Source: Chloroflexota bacterium
GTDB lineage: Bacteria > Chloroflexota > Dehalococcoidia > Lucifugimonadales > UBA3495
Reading direction: 5' to 3'
Assembly: GCA_028873965.1 (NCBI GenBank)
Contig: JAPPMU010000019.1
Coordinates: 1-64,000, forward strand
DNA length: 64,000 bases
Under the pieces are notes generated by a model. It was given only the letters and a program-made list of their open reading frames with translations. It was not told the DNA's origin and searched no databases. A program made the translations under genes and the position numbers. Shown one piece after another: positions 54,515 to 63,635 of this stretch. Every line of letters starts with the position of its first letter. Within the stretch, counting starts at the first letter, position 1.

Positions 54515-56218
54515 ATGACCACCACCACTACGAAAGATTGCGGCGAAGCCATCCTCGAGGCGTTTCGCAACCTCGGCGTCGATTACATAATCTCATCGCC
54601 CGGTTCCGAATGGGCGCCGGTGTGGGAGGCGCTGGCCCGCCAGAAGGTCAACGAGACGCCGGGCCCGCAGTACATCAACTGCTGGCACGAGACCCTGGCG
54701 GTGAACATGGCCAGTGGCTACACCCGGGTTACCGGACGCATGCAGGCGGTGCTGCTGCACGCCGGCGTCGGCCTGCTGCAGGGCAGCATGGGGGTGCACG
54801 GCGCCATGATCGGCGAGGTGCCCATGCTGGTGTGCTCCGGCGAAGCGACCAGCTACGGCGAGGACCCGGAGATCGACCCCCAGGGGCAGTGGTACCGCAA
54901 CCTCAGCGTGGTGGGCGGACCCGACCGGTTCGCCGATGCCTTCACCAAGTGGAGCGGCCGGGCCACCAGTCCCCACACCGTGTACGAGCAATTGGTGCGC
55001 GCCGGCGAACTGGCGCAACGGGTTCCCCAGGGGCCGTCCTTCATGAACATTCCCATCGAGACGATGGTGCACGAGTGGACGCCGCCGGGCAAACTCAGGA
55101 CCGTCCCGTCGGCTCCCAAAATTCGCCCTTCGGACAATGACATCGCTGAGTTGGCTGACCTCGTTGCGCGCAGCAGGTCGCCGCTGATCATCACCGACAG
55201 CGCGGGGCGCGAGGTGGCCGGCTTCAACAACCTGGTCGCTCTGGCCGAGCTGTTCGCCATCCCGGTGGTGGAGAGCGCGCCGCTGTACGCCAATTTCCCG
55301 AAGGGGCACCCGTTGTATCTGGGCGGCCAGCCGGAGCGTTATCTACAGCAGGCCGACCTGGTGATCCTGGCTGCCAGCCGCGCCCCTTGGTATCCGCCCC
55401 AGGCCGGCCCGCAGCATGCCACCGTCGTGGCCATGGGCGAGACCACGGTCAAGGAATACATGGTGTACCAGAACCTCTTCGCTGACCGCTATGTGGAGGG
55501 CGATATTACCCTCGGTTTGGGTCTGTTGGTCGAGGCGCTGCAACCCATGGCGGCCGGTCACAGAGACGCAATCGAGGCGCGGCGTCAGCTCTGGGCGGCG
55601 GAACACGAGCGGTTGGCCGAAGCGACCTACGCGGCCGAGGCCGCCGCCAGCAGCAGCCGGCCCATCGACCCCGCCTGGCTGTGCGCCGTGCTCAGCGAGG
55701 TGATGCCCGAAGACGTGGTTTACTCGGAGGAGGTCACCACCCACCGCGGCGCCATCGGGCGGCACGTCGTCTGGGACCGACCCCAGAGTTACTACAAGAC
55801 CAACGGTGGTTTGGGTCAGGGCCTGGGACTGGCCCTGGGCGTCAAGCTGGCGAAGCCCGATCAGCCCGTGGTCGCGCTCATGGGCGACGGCGGGTTCCTG
55901 TACAACCCGGTCACCCAGTGCTTTGGCGTGGCCGGCGAGGCCAACCTGCCCTTCCTGACCGTGCTGTTCAACAACCAGGGCTACGAGGCCATGCGGGGCA
56001 ACCACCTGGCGTACTATCCCGACGGAGTCGCCGCGCGCTCCGACATCTGGCACGGCGTGCACATCCCCGGGCCCGACTATGCCAAGCTGGTGGAACCCTT
56101 CGGCGGCTACGGCGAGCGAGTGGGAGACCCCGCTGACCTGGCTCGCGCCCTGCGCAACGGGCTGGACGCGGTCAACGAAGGGCGCATCGCCCTAATCGAC
56201 GTCGTCCTCAATAAGTAG
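54515..56218 (+). CDS. Thiamine-diphosphate-dependent enzyme (acetolactate synthase-like)
   Basis: 567 residues in the three-domain ThDP layout. The activating glutamate is in the WHETLAVNMASGYTR stretch; the cofactor motif is GDGGFLYNPVTQCFGVAGEANLPFLTVLFNN (GDG...NN). It is not a housekeeping ilvB; the reaction may be decarboxylation of a 2-oxoacid or of oxalyl/benzoylformate type. The ribosome site AGGAGG overlaps the preceding MFS gene. Its last 27 bp overlap the end of the convergent DUF2283 gene. Confidence 0.87.
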   Translation: MTTTTTKDCGEAILEAFRNLGVDYIISSPGSEWAPVWEALARQKVNETPGPQYINCWHETLAVNMASGYTRVTGRMQAVLLHAGVGLLQGSMGVHGAMIGEVPMLVCSGEATSYGEDPEIDPQGQWYRNLSVVGGPDRFADAFTKWSGRATSPHTVYEQLVRAGELAQRVPQGPSFMNIPIETMVHEWTPPGKLRTVPSAPKIRPSDNDIAELADLVARSRSPLIITDSAGREVAGFNNLVALAELFAIPVVESAPLYANFPKGHPLYLGGQPERYLQQADLVILAASRAPWYPPQAGPQHATVVAMGETTVKEYMVYQNLFADRYVEGDITLGLGLLVEALQPMAAGHRDAIEARRQLWAAEHERLAEATYAAEAAASSSRPIDPAWLCAVLSEVMPEDVVYSEEVTTHRGAIGRHVVWDRPQSYYKTNGGLGQGLGLALGVKLAKPDQPVVALMGDGGFLYNPVTQCFGVAGEANLPFLTVLFNNQGYEAMRGNHLAYYPDGVAARSDIWHGVHIPGPDYAKLVEPFGGYGERVGDPADLARALRNGLDAVNEGRIALIDVVLNK

Positions 56219-56482
56219 CGGACGGGCGATGCAAGCGGAAAGAATGGAACGGATTCGGCGCGACTGATCGTCAGTGTACTCAGGTCCGCTGTCTTTCAGC
56301 ATCAGCGCTGAATCCGAAGAGCCGAAGCGCACGCTTGCATCCAGGATTTCCACGCCAACAATCGCGCCGCTAAAATCGTAGTCAACTGCGATACCGTCGC
56401 GCGGTTCAATCGTGCAAGCGACATCCGCCTTATTCAGGTACACATAAAGTGCGTCAATGTCCGAACTGTACTCAATTTGCAT
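56192..56482 (-). CDS. DUF2283 protein
   Basis: 96 residues. YSSDIDALYVYLNKADVACTIEPRDGIAVDYDFSGAIVGVEILDAS is the DUF2283 pattern. It is the second gene of a DUF4258-DUF2283 pair (12-bp gap), an arrangement widely seen and suspected to be toxin-antitoxin-like. The C-terminus runs ~30 residues longer than the domain and overlaps the convergent ThDP gene. Confidence 0.82.
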   Translation of the reverse strand: MQIEYSSDIDALYVYLNKADVACTIEPRDGIAVDYDFSGAIVGVEILDASVRFGSSDSALMLKDSGPEYTDDQSRRIRSILSACIARPLLIEDDVD

Positions 56483-56494
56483 GGCGGCAACCCT

Positions 56495-56722
56495 TCAGTT
56501 AGACCGATCCACCACGGTTATGATCAGGATACCATTTTCGGTCTCGACGAAGGTTACCCTAATCTGGCGATCCCCTATCTGTTTGTACGCGTTCGTCCTT
56601 CCCCGGATCGAAGGCTCAACACGATCCGGATCCAAAACAGTATCTTCAACTTCGGTTTCGCTGATTCCACGCCAGCGCATGCGGCGGCGAGCATGGCGGT
56701 CGTACCTGATCGGATTGCTCAT
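56495..56722 (-). CDS. DUF4258 protein
   Basis: 75 residues: IRYDRHARRRMRWRGISETEVEDTVLDPDRVEPSIRGR ... IRVTFVETENGILIITVVDRS, the DUF4258 pattern, RelE-like in outline. Its ATG overlaps the amidase stop (ATGA), so it is translated with the catabolic operon. Confidence 0.82.
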   Translation of the reverse strand: MSNPIRYDRHARRRMRWRGISETEVEDTVLDPDRVEPSIRGRTNAYKQIGDRQIRVTFVETENGILIITVVDRSN

Positions 56723-57900
56723 TCGGCCAATCTGCTGATCTCCCGCGCCAGTTCGATCAGCTGCTCGTCGGCCCCGTAGTCTCCCAGCAGCGACAGGCCG
56801 ACGGGCAGGCCGTCGACTTCAGCCAGCGGCAGACTGATCTGCGGCCGGCCGGTGTTCCCGGCTATGGACGTGAGGGCGCTATTGCGCAGCCGCAGCGTGT
56901 GTCGCTCGGAGACGCGCTGCCCAAGCAGCGGGGCCGGGGAGACCGTGGTTGGCAGGCACACCACCACGTCGCCGCCGTCGAACACCTCGTTCATGCGGGA
57001 GATGACGGCGTCACGGCCCGCCTGCGCGACGACGATCTGCTCGTCGGTTACCGAGCGTGCCATGGCGTAGCGGTCGGAGACCTCGAAGCTGAAGGTCGGA
57101 TTGACCTGGTCGATCCAGTCCCGAGCCGACTCCCACGCTTCCCGGCTCTGCAACACCTGCTGGTGACCGGACCACTCCTCCAGGCTGGTTGGCGAAAGCC
57201 GCACCATTGCCGACGAGGTGAACAGCGCGCCAATTCTGTCGACAGCCGTCTCCAGGGCTCGGCGAGTGCCCGGCTCCGCCAGTTCCCAGGCGTCCTCCGC
57301 GACGACCAGGCGCCGCGGACGCTGACCGGGCGGTCCCGGCGGCAGCATGACCGACCCGATGTGGGCGAAGGTCTCGGCGTCCCGGGCGAACCAGCCGATG
57401 GTGTCGAAGGACGGGGCTTGGAGCAACATGCCGTCCAGCGGAATTCGCCCGTGGGTTGGCCGCAATCCGAACAGCCCGCAGAAGCTGGACGGCACCCGCA
57501 CCGAGCCTCCGGTGTCCGAGCCCAACGCGAAATCCACCAACCGGCCGGCCACGGCCGAAGCCGATCCGCTGGAGGAACCGCCGGGCACCCGGCCCGGCGC
57601 GTTCGGGTTTACCGGGGTGCCGTAGTGCATGTTCTCGCCGAAGATTCCGCGAGTCAGCTCGTCGGTGATGGTTTTGCCAACCATGGACGCGCCGGCGTCG
57701 ACCAGTTGCTGCACCACCTGGGCGTTGGTTTCGGCCGGCTCGTGAGTGGCCAGCCAGTGCGGATTCCCGCAACCCGTGACGTGGCCTTTGATGTCGAAGA
57801 TGTCCTTGGCGGCGAAGGTGAGGCCGGCCAAAGGCCCGCCCTCAGCGCCGGGCAGGTGGGCGGTGCTATCGGGAACGAAGGCGTTCAGGGGGCCGGCCAT
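56719..57900 (-). CDS. Amidase-signature family amidase
   Basis: 393 residues. Catalytic Lys in TFAAKDIFD, and GRVPGGSSSGSASAVAGRLVDFALGSDTGGSVRVPSSFCGL carries the cis-Ser and nucleophile Ser. All triad residues are present. Two bp after the enolase-superfamily gene, which together with HydA suggests action on a hydantoin- or amide-derived intermediate (inference). Confidence 0.9.
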   Translation of the reverse strand: MAGPLNAFVPDSTAHLPGAEGGPLAGLTFAAKDIFDIKGHVTGCGNPHWLATHEPAETNAQVVQQLVDAGASMVGKTITDELTRGIFGENMHYGTPVNPNAPGRVPGGSSSGSASAVAGRLVDFALGSDTGGSVRVPSSFCGLFGLRPTHGRIPLDGMLLQAPSFDTIGWFARDAETFAHIGSVMLPPGPPGQRPRRLVVAEDAWELAEPGTRRALETAVDRIGALFTSSAMVRLSPTSLEEWSGHQQVLQSREAWESARDWIDQVNPTFSFEVSDRYAMARSVTDEQIVVAQAGRDAVISRMNEVFDGGDVVVCLPTTVSPAPLLGQRVSERHTLRLRNSALTSIAGNTGRPQISLPLAEVDGLPVGLSLLGDYGADEQLIELAREISRLAE

Positions 57901-57902
57901 GG

Positions 57903-58949
57903 TTACAGCATTTCCTCATTGAGCGTGACGCCAAACCCCGGTTCATCGGACGGGGCGATGTAGCCGTCCTCCGGCTCGGGTTCGTCGAGCCAGAGTTGGT
58001 CCCGGGGCGAACGGATGTGGTCGGAGTGGCACTCGGCGAAGTCGGCCCAGTCGGAGGCGGCGATGAGATGCAGCCCCCAGACCTCCGCGCCCCGGTGGGG
58101 CGAGACCGGGATACCGGCGTCCCGGGCCAGGTCGATGATGCGAAGTCCCGCCGTGATTCCGCCGCACCAGGTAATGTCGGGTTGCCACAGGCCCAGCGCA
58201 TCGGCGCGGGCAATGTCGGCGAACCCGAAGTGCGTGAACTCGTGCTCGCCGCCGGCGATGAGCGTGGGCTCCGCAACGGCGCGCAGGGCGGCCTGCCCGG
58301 CCAGATCGTCCGGGGTCAGCACGTCCTCGTACCAGTAAAGGTTGTATTCCGACAGAATGTCCGCCATGCGCGTGGTGACTTCCGCATCCCACGACATGTA
58401 GCAATCCACCATGATCCGGGCATCCGGGCCATAAAGCTGCCGGGCTTTTGCCGCTGCGGCCGCCGCCGTCTCATAATCGGCGTCTCCGGCCCAACGGTGG
58501 GGAAACTTGTGGGCGCGAAAGCCGAGCTCGCGGTACGCCTCCGAATCCGGCCCCGTGGCATAGGCGAGGATGCTGGAATTTTGGGCGCCGCCCAGCAGTT
58601 CGTACACCGGCCGGTTTTCCGCCTTGGCCAGCAGGTCGTGCAAGGCGAGGTCCACGCCGCTGAGCGCCATCATCGCCAGTCCCTTGCGGCCGTAGGGCAG
58701 AGATTGTTCGTAGAGGTAGTCCCACGTCGCCGCGATGTCGGCCAGGCTGTTGATGTCGCGGTCCAGCAGCAGCTCGCGGAAGTGGCGGTTGACGATTTCC
58801 ACGCCGGCCACTCCGCCGCCGCCGTATCCGAGGCCGACGGTTCCCGCGTCCGTCTCCACCCGAACCACGATCTGCCAGAAGTGGGTGCGCCAGGACGGAA
58901 CGACGTACCGATAGTTTGGATAGACGGCGCGTACTTCGGTGATTTTCAT
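57903..58949 (-). CDS. Mandelate racemase/muconate lactonizing enzyme family protein
   Basis: 348 residues. Barrel metal ligands are visible: MVDCYMSWD (Asp), YWYEDVLTPDD (Glu) and GGEHEFT (Glu). SPHRGAEVWGLH provides the final His. An active enolase-superfamily acid-sugar or related dehydratase/racemase is likely; the substrate cannot be told. The ATG directly follows the HydA stop (TAGATG). Confidence 0.88.
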   Translation of the reverse strand: MKITEVRAVYPNYRYVVPSWRTHFWQIVVRVETDAGTVGLGYGGGGVAGVEIVNRHFRELLLDRDINSLADIAATWDYLYEQSLPYGRKGLAMMALSGVDLALHDLLAKAENRPVYELLGGAQNSSILAYATGPDSEAYRELGFRAHKFPHRWAGDADYETAAAAAAKARQLYGPDARIMVDCYMSWDAEVTTRMADILSEYNLYWYEDVLTPDDLAGQAALRAVAEPTLIAGGEHEFTHFGFADIARADALGLWQPDITWCGGITAGLRIIDLARDAGIPVSPHRGAEVWGLHLIAASDWADFAECHSDHIRSPRDQLWLDEPEPEDGYIAPSDEPGFGVTLNEEML

Positions 58950-60368
58950 CTATTCGACCGGCCCGCCCAGCGGCGCGACGGGTGAGCCGCTTTCCAGGAA
59001 GGTTCCGTAGCCCGGGTTCTGCTGGATCTCGCCGTCCTGCAACAGGACCTGCCCCCGCAGCATGGTCATCCACGGGCGGCCGTTGACCTGCCAGCCCTCG
59101 AACAGGGTGTATCCCGCGTTGCTGTGGTGGTCGCTGGCGGTGACGATGCGGTCGCCGTTGGGGTCCAGGATGAGGAAGTCGGCGTCCGAGCCCACCTGGA
59201 TCACGCCCTTGCGCGGGTAGATGCCAAAGATGCGGGCCGGGTTTTCGGCCATGACGCGGGCCAGCCACCAGATGGGCAGGCCTCGCTTGACCACGCCCTC
59301 GCTGTACATCAGCGGCACGATGGTCTCGATGCCGGGTGAGCCGAAGGGCACGGACATGCCGTTGGCGTCGACGAAGATGTTGTCCCAGCCCGGCTGCTTC
59401 AGCTCCTGGGGATGCGGTGAGTGGTCGCTGGCCACGATGGACACGTGGCCCTGGCGCAATCCATCCCACAGCGCGTCGCGGTCGGGTCCGTCGTCAGGTC
59501 GCAGCGGCGGACCGATCTTCGCCAATGGGCCGCGCTCGGCCATCTGGGCGTCGGACAGCAGCAGGTACTGCGGGCAAGTCTCGGTCCAGACCCGCTGCCC
59601 GAGGCTCTGGGCCTGCTTGATCCGTTCCAGCCCCAGCTGGGTGCTGAGGTGCACCACGTAGGTGGGGCATCGAGTTGCGGCGGACATCTTCACCGCCCGG
59701 TTGATTGCCTCCTCTTCCGCCCAGTCCGGGCACGCCGTGGGGAAGTCCGTGGGGTGAGTGTGTCCCTCGCCGATGAGCTTGTTCTCGAGGTATTCGATGA
59801 TGTTGCCGCTCTCGCAGTGGAGTTGCAGGACGCCTCCGCCACGACCTACCAGGTCCATCGCCTCGCAGATGTAGTCGTCGTCGCACATCCTGCCGGGCCG
59901 TTTCTTATAGGTCATGAACATCTTGAAGGACTTGACGCCCAGGTCGATGGCCTGGGGCAGCCCCGACAGGATGCTCGGACGGTTCTGCAGGATGAAGTGA
60001 AAGGCGAAATCGGTGAGGGCGACTTGCTCCACGGTTTCGCGGGTGCGGTGCGTCGCCTGCGGCAGCGTTTCATCGCCTTCCAGCTGGTAGGTGCCGAAGG
60101 GCACCAGGGTGGTCAGGCCGGCATGGGCGGCGGCCAACGACCCCAGGGCGTAGTCGTCGTGGCCGTCCAGATGGACGTGGCTGTCGATCAGGCCGGGCAG
60201 CACGAACTTGCCGGAAGCGTCGATGTACCGGTCAGCCGGCGGCAGGTAGTTTTCCGGTCCAATTGCGACTATCTTCTCGCCGGCGACGGCAATGGAATTC
60301 TCGTAGACCTGCGACGAGGTTACGATTTGCCCGCCCACGATGACCGTATCCACGTGATTCGCTGCCAT
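58950..60368 (-). CDS. Dihydropyrimidinase / D-hydantoinase-type amidohydrolase
   Basis: 472 residues. The metal sites are LIDSHVHLDGH (HxH), the carboxylated Lys in VKSFKMFMTYKK, HCESGN, VVHLST and ASDHSPH (Asp). Ring-opening of hydantoins or dihydropyrimidines, or allantoinase-like activity. A ribosome site (GAGGAGG) precedes ATG 60368. Abuts the enolase-superfamily gene. Confidence 0.9.
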   Translation of the reverse strand: MAANHVDTVIVGGQIVTSSQVYENSIAVAGEKIVAIGPENYLPPADRYIDASGKFVLPGLIDSHVHLDGHDDYALGSLAAAHAGLTTLVPFGTYQLEGDETLPQATHRTRETVEQVALTDFAFHFILQNRPSILSGLPQAIDLGVKSFKMFMTYKKRPGRMCDDDYICEAMDLVGRGGGVLQLHCESGNIIEYLENKLIGEGHTHPTDFPTACPDWAEEEAINRAVKMSAATRCPTYVVHLSTQLGLERIKQAQSLGQRVWTETCPQYLLLSDAQMAERGPLAKIGPPLRPDDGPDRDALWDGLRQGHVSIVASDHSPHPQELKQPGWDNIFVDANGMSVPFGSPGIETIVPLMYSEGVVKRGLPIWWLARVMAENPARIFGIYPRKGVIQVGSDADFLILDPNGDRIVTASDHHSNAGYTLFEGWQVNGRPWMTMLRGQVLLQDGEIQQNPGYGTFLESGSPVAPLGGPVE

Positions 60369-60387
60369 AATATTCCCCTCCTCAATG

Positions 60388-60490
60388 TCGTTGCGAGCTC
60401 AGCGTGCCAATCTCGTCGGCGCAGCGAGCGCGTGGGCGACGTCATCTACATGGCACGAGATTGCCACGTCGCCGCGCTTCTCGCAATGAC
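60388..60490. repeat. R-core repeat
   Basis: TCGTTGCGAGCTCAGCGTGCCAATCTCG ... CGAGATTGCCACGTCGCCGCGCTTCTCGCAATGAC; no outer arms. It lies between hydA and the acyl-CoA dehydrogenase-like gene, near where an operon boundary might be. Confidence 0.7.
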
Positions 60491-60501
60491 ACAAGTGAAC
60501 G

Positions 60502-61674
60502 CTAGAAAACGCCCTGTGGTTCCAACCCCAGCAGGTACTGGCCCGCCGTTTCGTAGTGCACGTGGTGTCCCTGCACGTGCTGCGTGATGACGTGCATGTC
60601 CTGGAACCGTCGCTGGATTGGGTTTGACTGGAAAATACCGCTGGCTCCGCACAGGGTGTACGCGGCGTCCACTACCTGCGCCGACGTGCGGATGGCATGG
60701 GTCGCCGCCACCCGCAGCTGGATGCGCTCGTCGGTGGTGAGAATGCCCCGAGTGGATGCCGACTCCCAAAGACGCCCGTGCGCTTCCCGGAGGAAGGCCC
60801 TGGTCGAACTCTGCTGCGCGTGGGCCTCGCCTATGGTTCGTTGGGTGGTCTGATGGTCGCGCAGCAGCACGCCGGAGCGATAGGGTGTCCGGCTACCGCC
60901 CACCTCGATGGCGATGTCCAGGCTCTTGCGCGCCACTCCCAGCGCGACGGTGGCGAACCCGGTGGCGAAGAGCAGCGTGGTGGGTATGCCGTACAGTGGG
61001 CGGTCACACCAGGACGCGCCTTCCTGCACAAAGGTGCGTTCCTCCGGCACGAAGAGGTCGTCCACCTGGAAGCTGAAACTGCCGGTGCCGCGGAGTCCGG
61101 CGACCTGCCACAGGTCCACCATCCTCACCTGGTCAATGGGCATCAGGTGCAGTCGTGTCTGTGGCGGTTGACCGTCGGCTCCCGCGCCGTTCTCCGGGAT
61201 TACGGGGGCCAGCGCGGCGATCCAGGTGGCGTGGTCGCTACCGCTGCTGAAGTTCCAGTGTCCGCTCAACCGGAAACCACCCGGCGTCGGCACCGATTTC
61301 GACCCGGCGGCCGGCGGCCCGTTGGTCACCACCGCCCGCGGCTCACCCCAAATCTCTTGCGCCGTGGCCATCGCCATCCGCGTGGACCTGGTTGAGAAGA
61401 CGTTGTTCTGGTTCAGGCACCAGGCGACGCTGGCATCGGCCCCCGCAAACATCTCCAGGATGTTCAGGAAATCGGGATGGGCCAACTCGGCGCCGCCCAG
61501 ATCCCGGGGCAGCAGCAGGCGGAAGAACCCGGCGTCGGCCATGTCCGCGGCGAGGTCGGGCGGCATCTGCCGTTCGGCGTCGATCCAGTCGGCGGCCTCG
61601 TCCACGCGGGCCACGAAGTCGGGAGCGGCAGCGAGGTAGTGGTCAATGTCGGTGGGTACGGCGATGGTGGTCAT
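60502..61674 (-). CDS. Acyl-CoA dehydrogenase-like flavoprotein (DszC/HsaA-type possible)
   Basis: 390 residues. RLLLPRDLGGAELAHPDFLNILEMFAGADASVAWCLNQNN and GHWNFSSGSDHATWIAAL fit the acyl-CoA dehydrogenase superfamily, closest in outline to the two-component flavin monooxygenases (DszC, HsaA) rather than true dehydrogenases: the active-site Glu is not obvious. A flavin reductase partner is not encoded nearby. 133 bp upstream of hydA. Confidence 0.78.
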   Translation of the reverse strand: MTTIAVPTDIDHYLAAAPDFVARVDEAADWIDAERQMPPDLAADMADAGFFRLLLPRDLGGAELAHPDFLNILEMFAGADASVAWCLNQNNVFSTRSTRMAMATAQEIWGEPRAVVTNGPPAAGSKSVPTPGGFRLSGHWNFSSGSDHATWIAALAPVIPENGAGADGQPPQTRLHLMPIDQVRMVDLWQVAGLRGTGSFSFQVDDLFVPEERTFVQEGASWCDRPLYGIPTTLLFATGFATVALGVARKSLDIAIEVGGSRTPYRSGVLLRDHQTTQRTIGEAHAQQSSTRAFLREAHGRLWESASTRGILTTDERIQLRVAATHAIRTSAQVVDAAYTLCGASGIFQSNPIQRRFQDMHVITQHVQGHHVHYETAGQYLLGLEPQGVF

Positions 61675-61731
61675 TTTGTCTCTCGATGCAGGATTAATTG
61701 CCGCTTACGTTACACGGGCGCGAATATGGTG

Positions 61732-62137
61732 TCAAAGGAGGCGTTCAGGTCGTGCTTCCTCGATGACTACAGCGCCGCCGTCCCAGGCGCCTATGGTAAT
61801 CCAGTTATCCCGCAACAGCTCCATGCCCAGCAACGGTTGGTCAATTGACTCGAGAACTTCCACCCAGTGGAATCGTCCATGCCACATTATGCGGGTTTGA
61901 TAGTAGGGGAAATGCCCCGTTTCACCGCTGGCCACGGTGGCGGGTAGGGTGCCGATTTTGGCCAACCCCAGCTCCCGAATGACTGCTTCGGGCAGCGTCA
62001 GCCATCCGGTAAAGCCGGTATCGACGATAACGTCGCACCGGAGCAAGCCTTCGTTGGCGTACTCCACGGATACGGTGAGCCATGGTTCCAGGTTCCAGCT
62101 CGCCGTCCGCGCGTTCTGCAACCCGCCCCCTAATCAC
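61732..62137 (-). pseudogene. Retropepsin-like aspartic protease (DTGF), cassette copy D, with apparent frameshift near the start
   Basis: The body is intact: WLTVSVEYANEGLLRCDVIVDTGFTGWLTLP with the catalytic Asp, then QPLLGMELLRDNWITIG. The expected N-terminus MIRGRV (compare MITGQV, MITGRV in B and C) lies in another frame, starting at GTG 62137 and overlapping the upstream TAG (GTGATTAG). One base too many in the five-G run after it shifts the frame; the intact part could start from TTG 62121. So it is a broken gene, a slippage-controlled gene, or a sequencing error. I cannot tell these apart. Confidence 0.6.
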
Positions 62138-62399
62138 GGCGCTGGCTGCGGGGCCGATAGCGCGAACCCATGCGGTACACCGCCGGAGACCCGACCCTTT
62201 CCGCCCAGGTGAAGGCGTTGGGGCGTCGCTTTCGCAAGCGCAAGTCAGCGGTCAGACTGTTTTTGGCGATCTCGTAGTCGCCGCTTTTCACGTCGATGAC
62301 CACCACCTTGCCCTTGTGCTCCGGCCCCAGGGTCGGGCGTATCTTGTCGTTGTATATGGCGCGCCCGATGGCCGGCGCATTGCCTCCGTTGAACTTCAT
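62130..62399 (-). CDS. Partner-domain protein, cassette copy D
   Basis: 89 residues, one copy of the cassette domain: AIYNDKIRPTLGPEHKGK, VVVIDVKSGDYEIAKNSLTADLRLRKRRPNA and a final RVGSPAVYRMGSR. ATG 62399 has GGGAG upstream and follows a TAAAAT box. Its TAG overlaps the original protease start. Confidence 0.78.
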   Translation of the reverse strand: MKFNGGNAPAIGRAIYNDKIRPTLGPEHKGKVVVIDVKSGDYEIAKNSLTADLRLRKRRPNAFTWAERVGSPAVYRMGSRYRPRSQRRD

Positions 62400-62592
62400 G
62401 ATATTCGCTCCCTGACGGGATTTTAGCATTGCCACTGACGGTAATGTCCGCGTCCATCGGCGGCCTCCAAAATCCTGTTGCCGGTTGTTCTTGTTGGGTG
62501 TGAAACGCGCGCCCTCCCCGGCGCCATAACACTCCGGCCGGACTCAACAATTGCCCCGCTCGCGAACGGTAGCCGGCAACCCCCAAGCCGGC

Positions 62593-62598
62593 TACAAT
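62593..62598 (+). promoter_or_regulatory. Possible -10 box of the hydrolase gene
   Basis: TACAAT about 30 bp before ATG 62630. No convincing -35 was seen at the right distance. Confidence 0.3.
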
Positions 62599-62629
62599 CG
62601 CGCCATCAGCAAATGTTAGGGGGATTGTA

Positions 62630-63508
62630 ATGGCTTTGTTCGAGGGATTTGATCGTATGCTGGTGGAGACCGGCGGCGAGCCGGTGAACCTGGTGAAGGG
62701 TGGTAGCGGTCCCCCGCTTCTGCTGCTGCACGGTTACCCGCAGACGCACACCATGTGGCACAAGATCGCGCCGCGGCTGGCGGAGGACTTCACGGTGGTC
62801 GCGGCCGACCTGCGCGGCTACGGCGACAGCGGCAAGCCGCAAGGCAGCCCCGATCACTTCAACCACTGCAAGCGGGCCCAGGCGCAGGACCTGGTGGACG
62901 CCATGAGCCACCTGGGGTTCGATACCTTCTTCCTGGGCAGCCACGACCGCGGCGCCCGTGTGGCCCATCGCCTGACCAAGGACCATCCCGAGCGCGTGCT
63001 GCGCCTGGCGACGCTGGACATCGTGCCCACGCGCCACATGTTCAGCATCGTGAACAAGGAATTTGCGACCAACACCTACCACTGGTTCTTCCTGATCCAG
63101 CCCTACGATTTTCCGGAGCGGGTGATCGGGGCCGACCCTGACTACTTCATCCGCTCGCGGTTCATGCGGGAGCGCAACGCCGAGGAGGTGTTTCCGCCGG
63201 AGGCCGTGGAGGAGTACGTGCGCTGCTTCAGCAACCCCGACGCCATTCACGGCGCATGCGAGGACTATCGGGCCGGCGCGAGCATCGACCTGGAACATGA
63301 CGAGGCCGATTTCGAGAACAAGGTGAACTGCCCCCACCTGGCGTTGTGGAGCGACCGGGGTTACGTGGGCCGCACCCAGGACGTCCTCGGCGTTTGGCGC
63401 AACTATTCCAACAACGTGGAGGGGCAATCGCTGCCCTGCGGCCATTACATCGCCGAGGAACTGCCCGACGACGCGTACCGCCTCCTCCACGAATTCTTCA
63501 CCCGGTAG
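62630..63508 (+). CDS. Alpha/beta hydrolase, haloacetate dehalogenase-like
   Basis: 292 residues. The oxyanion-side motif LLLLHGYPQTHTMWHKIAP and the nucleophile elbow GSHDRGARVAHRL, with Asp as nucleophile as in fluoroacetate/haloacetate dehalogenases and epoxide hydrolases. The catalytic His is in CGHYIAEE. A dehalogenase is the best guess from the elbow; an epoxide hydrolase cannot be excluded. Confidence 0.85.
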   Translation: MALFEGFDRMLVETGGEPVNLVKGGSGPPLLLLHGYPQTHTMWHKIAPRLAEDFTVVAADLRGYGDSGKPQGSPDHFNHCKRAQAQDLVDAMSHLGFDTFFLGSHDRGARVAHRLTKDHPERVLRLATLDIVPTRHMFSIVNKEFATNTYHWFFLIQPYDFPERVIGADPDYFIRSRFMRERNAEEVFPPEAVEEYVRCFSNPDAIHGACEDYRAGASIDLEHDEADFENKVNCPHLALWSDRGYVGRTQDVLGVWRNYSNNVEGQSLPCGHYIAEELPDDAYRLLHEFFTR

Positions 63509-63519
63509 GATCAGGCCCT

Positions 63520-63612
63520 GTCATTGCGAGCGCAAGTGTAGCAATCTCGTTCAGGCAACGGCCGTTGCTACGATAACGAGATTGCCACGTCGCTGCGCTC
63601 CTCGCAATGACA
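63520..63612. repeat. R-core repeat
   Basis: GTCATTGCGAGCGCAAG ... TCGCTGCGCTCCTCGCAATGACA, without outer arms, between the hydrolase and the PrpD-like gene. Confidence 0.7.
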
Positions 63613-63635
63613 GCGATTTAGAGTTGGAGGCCGCC

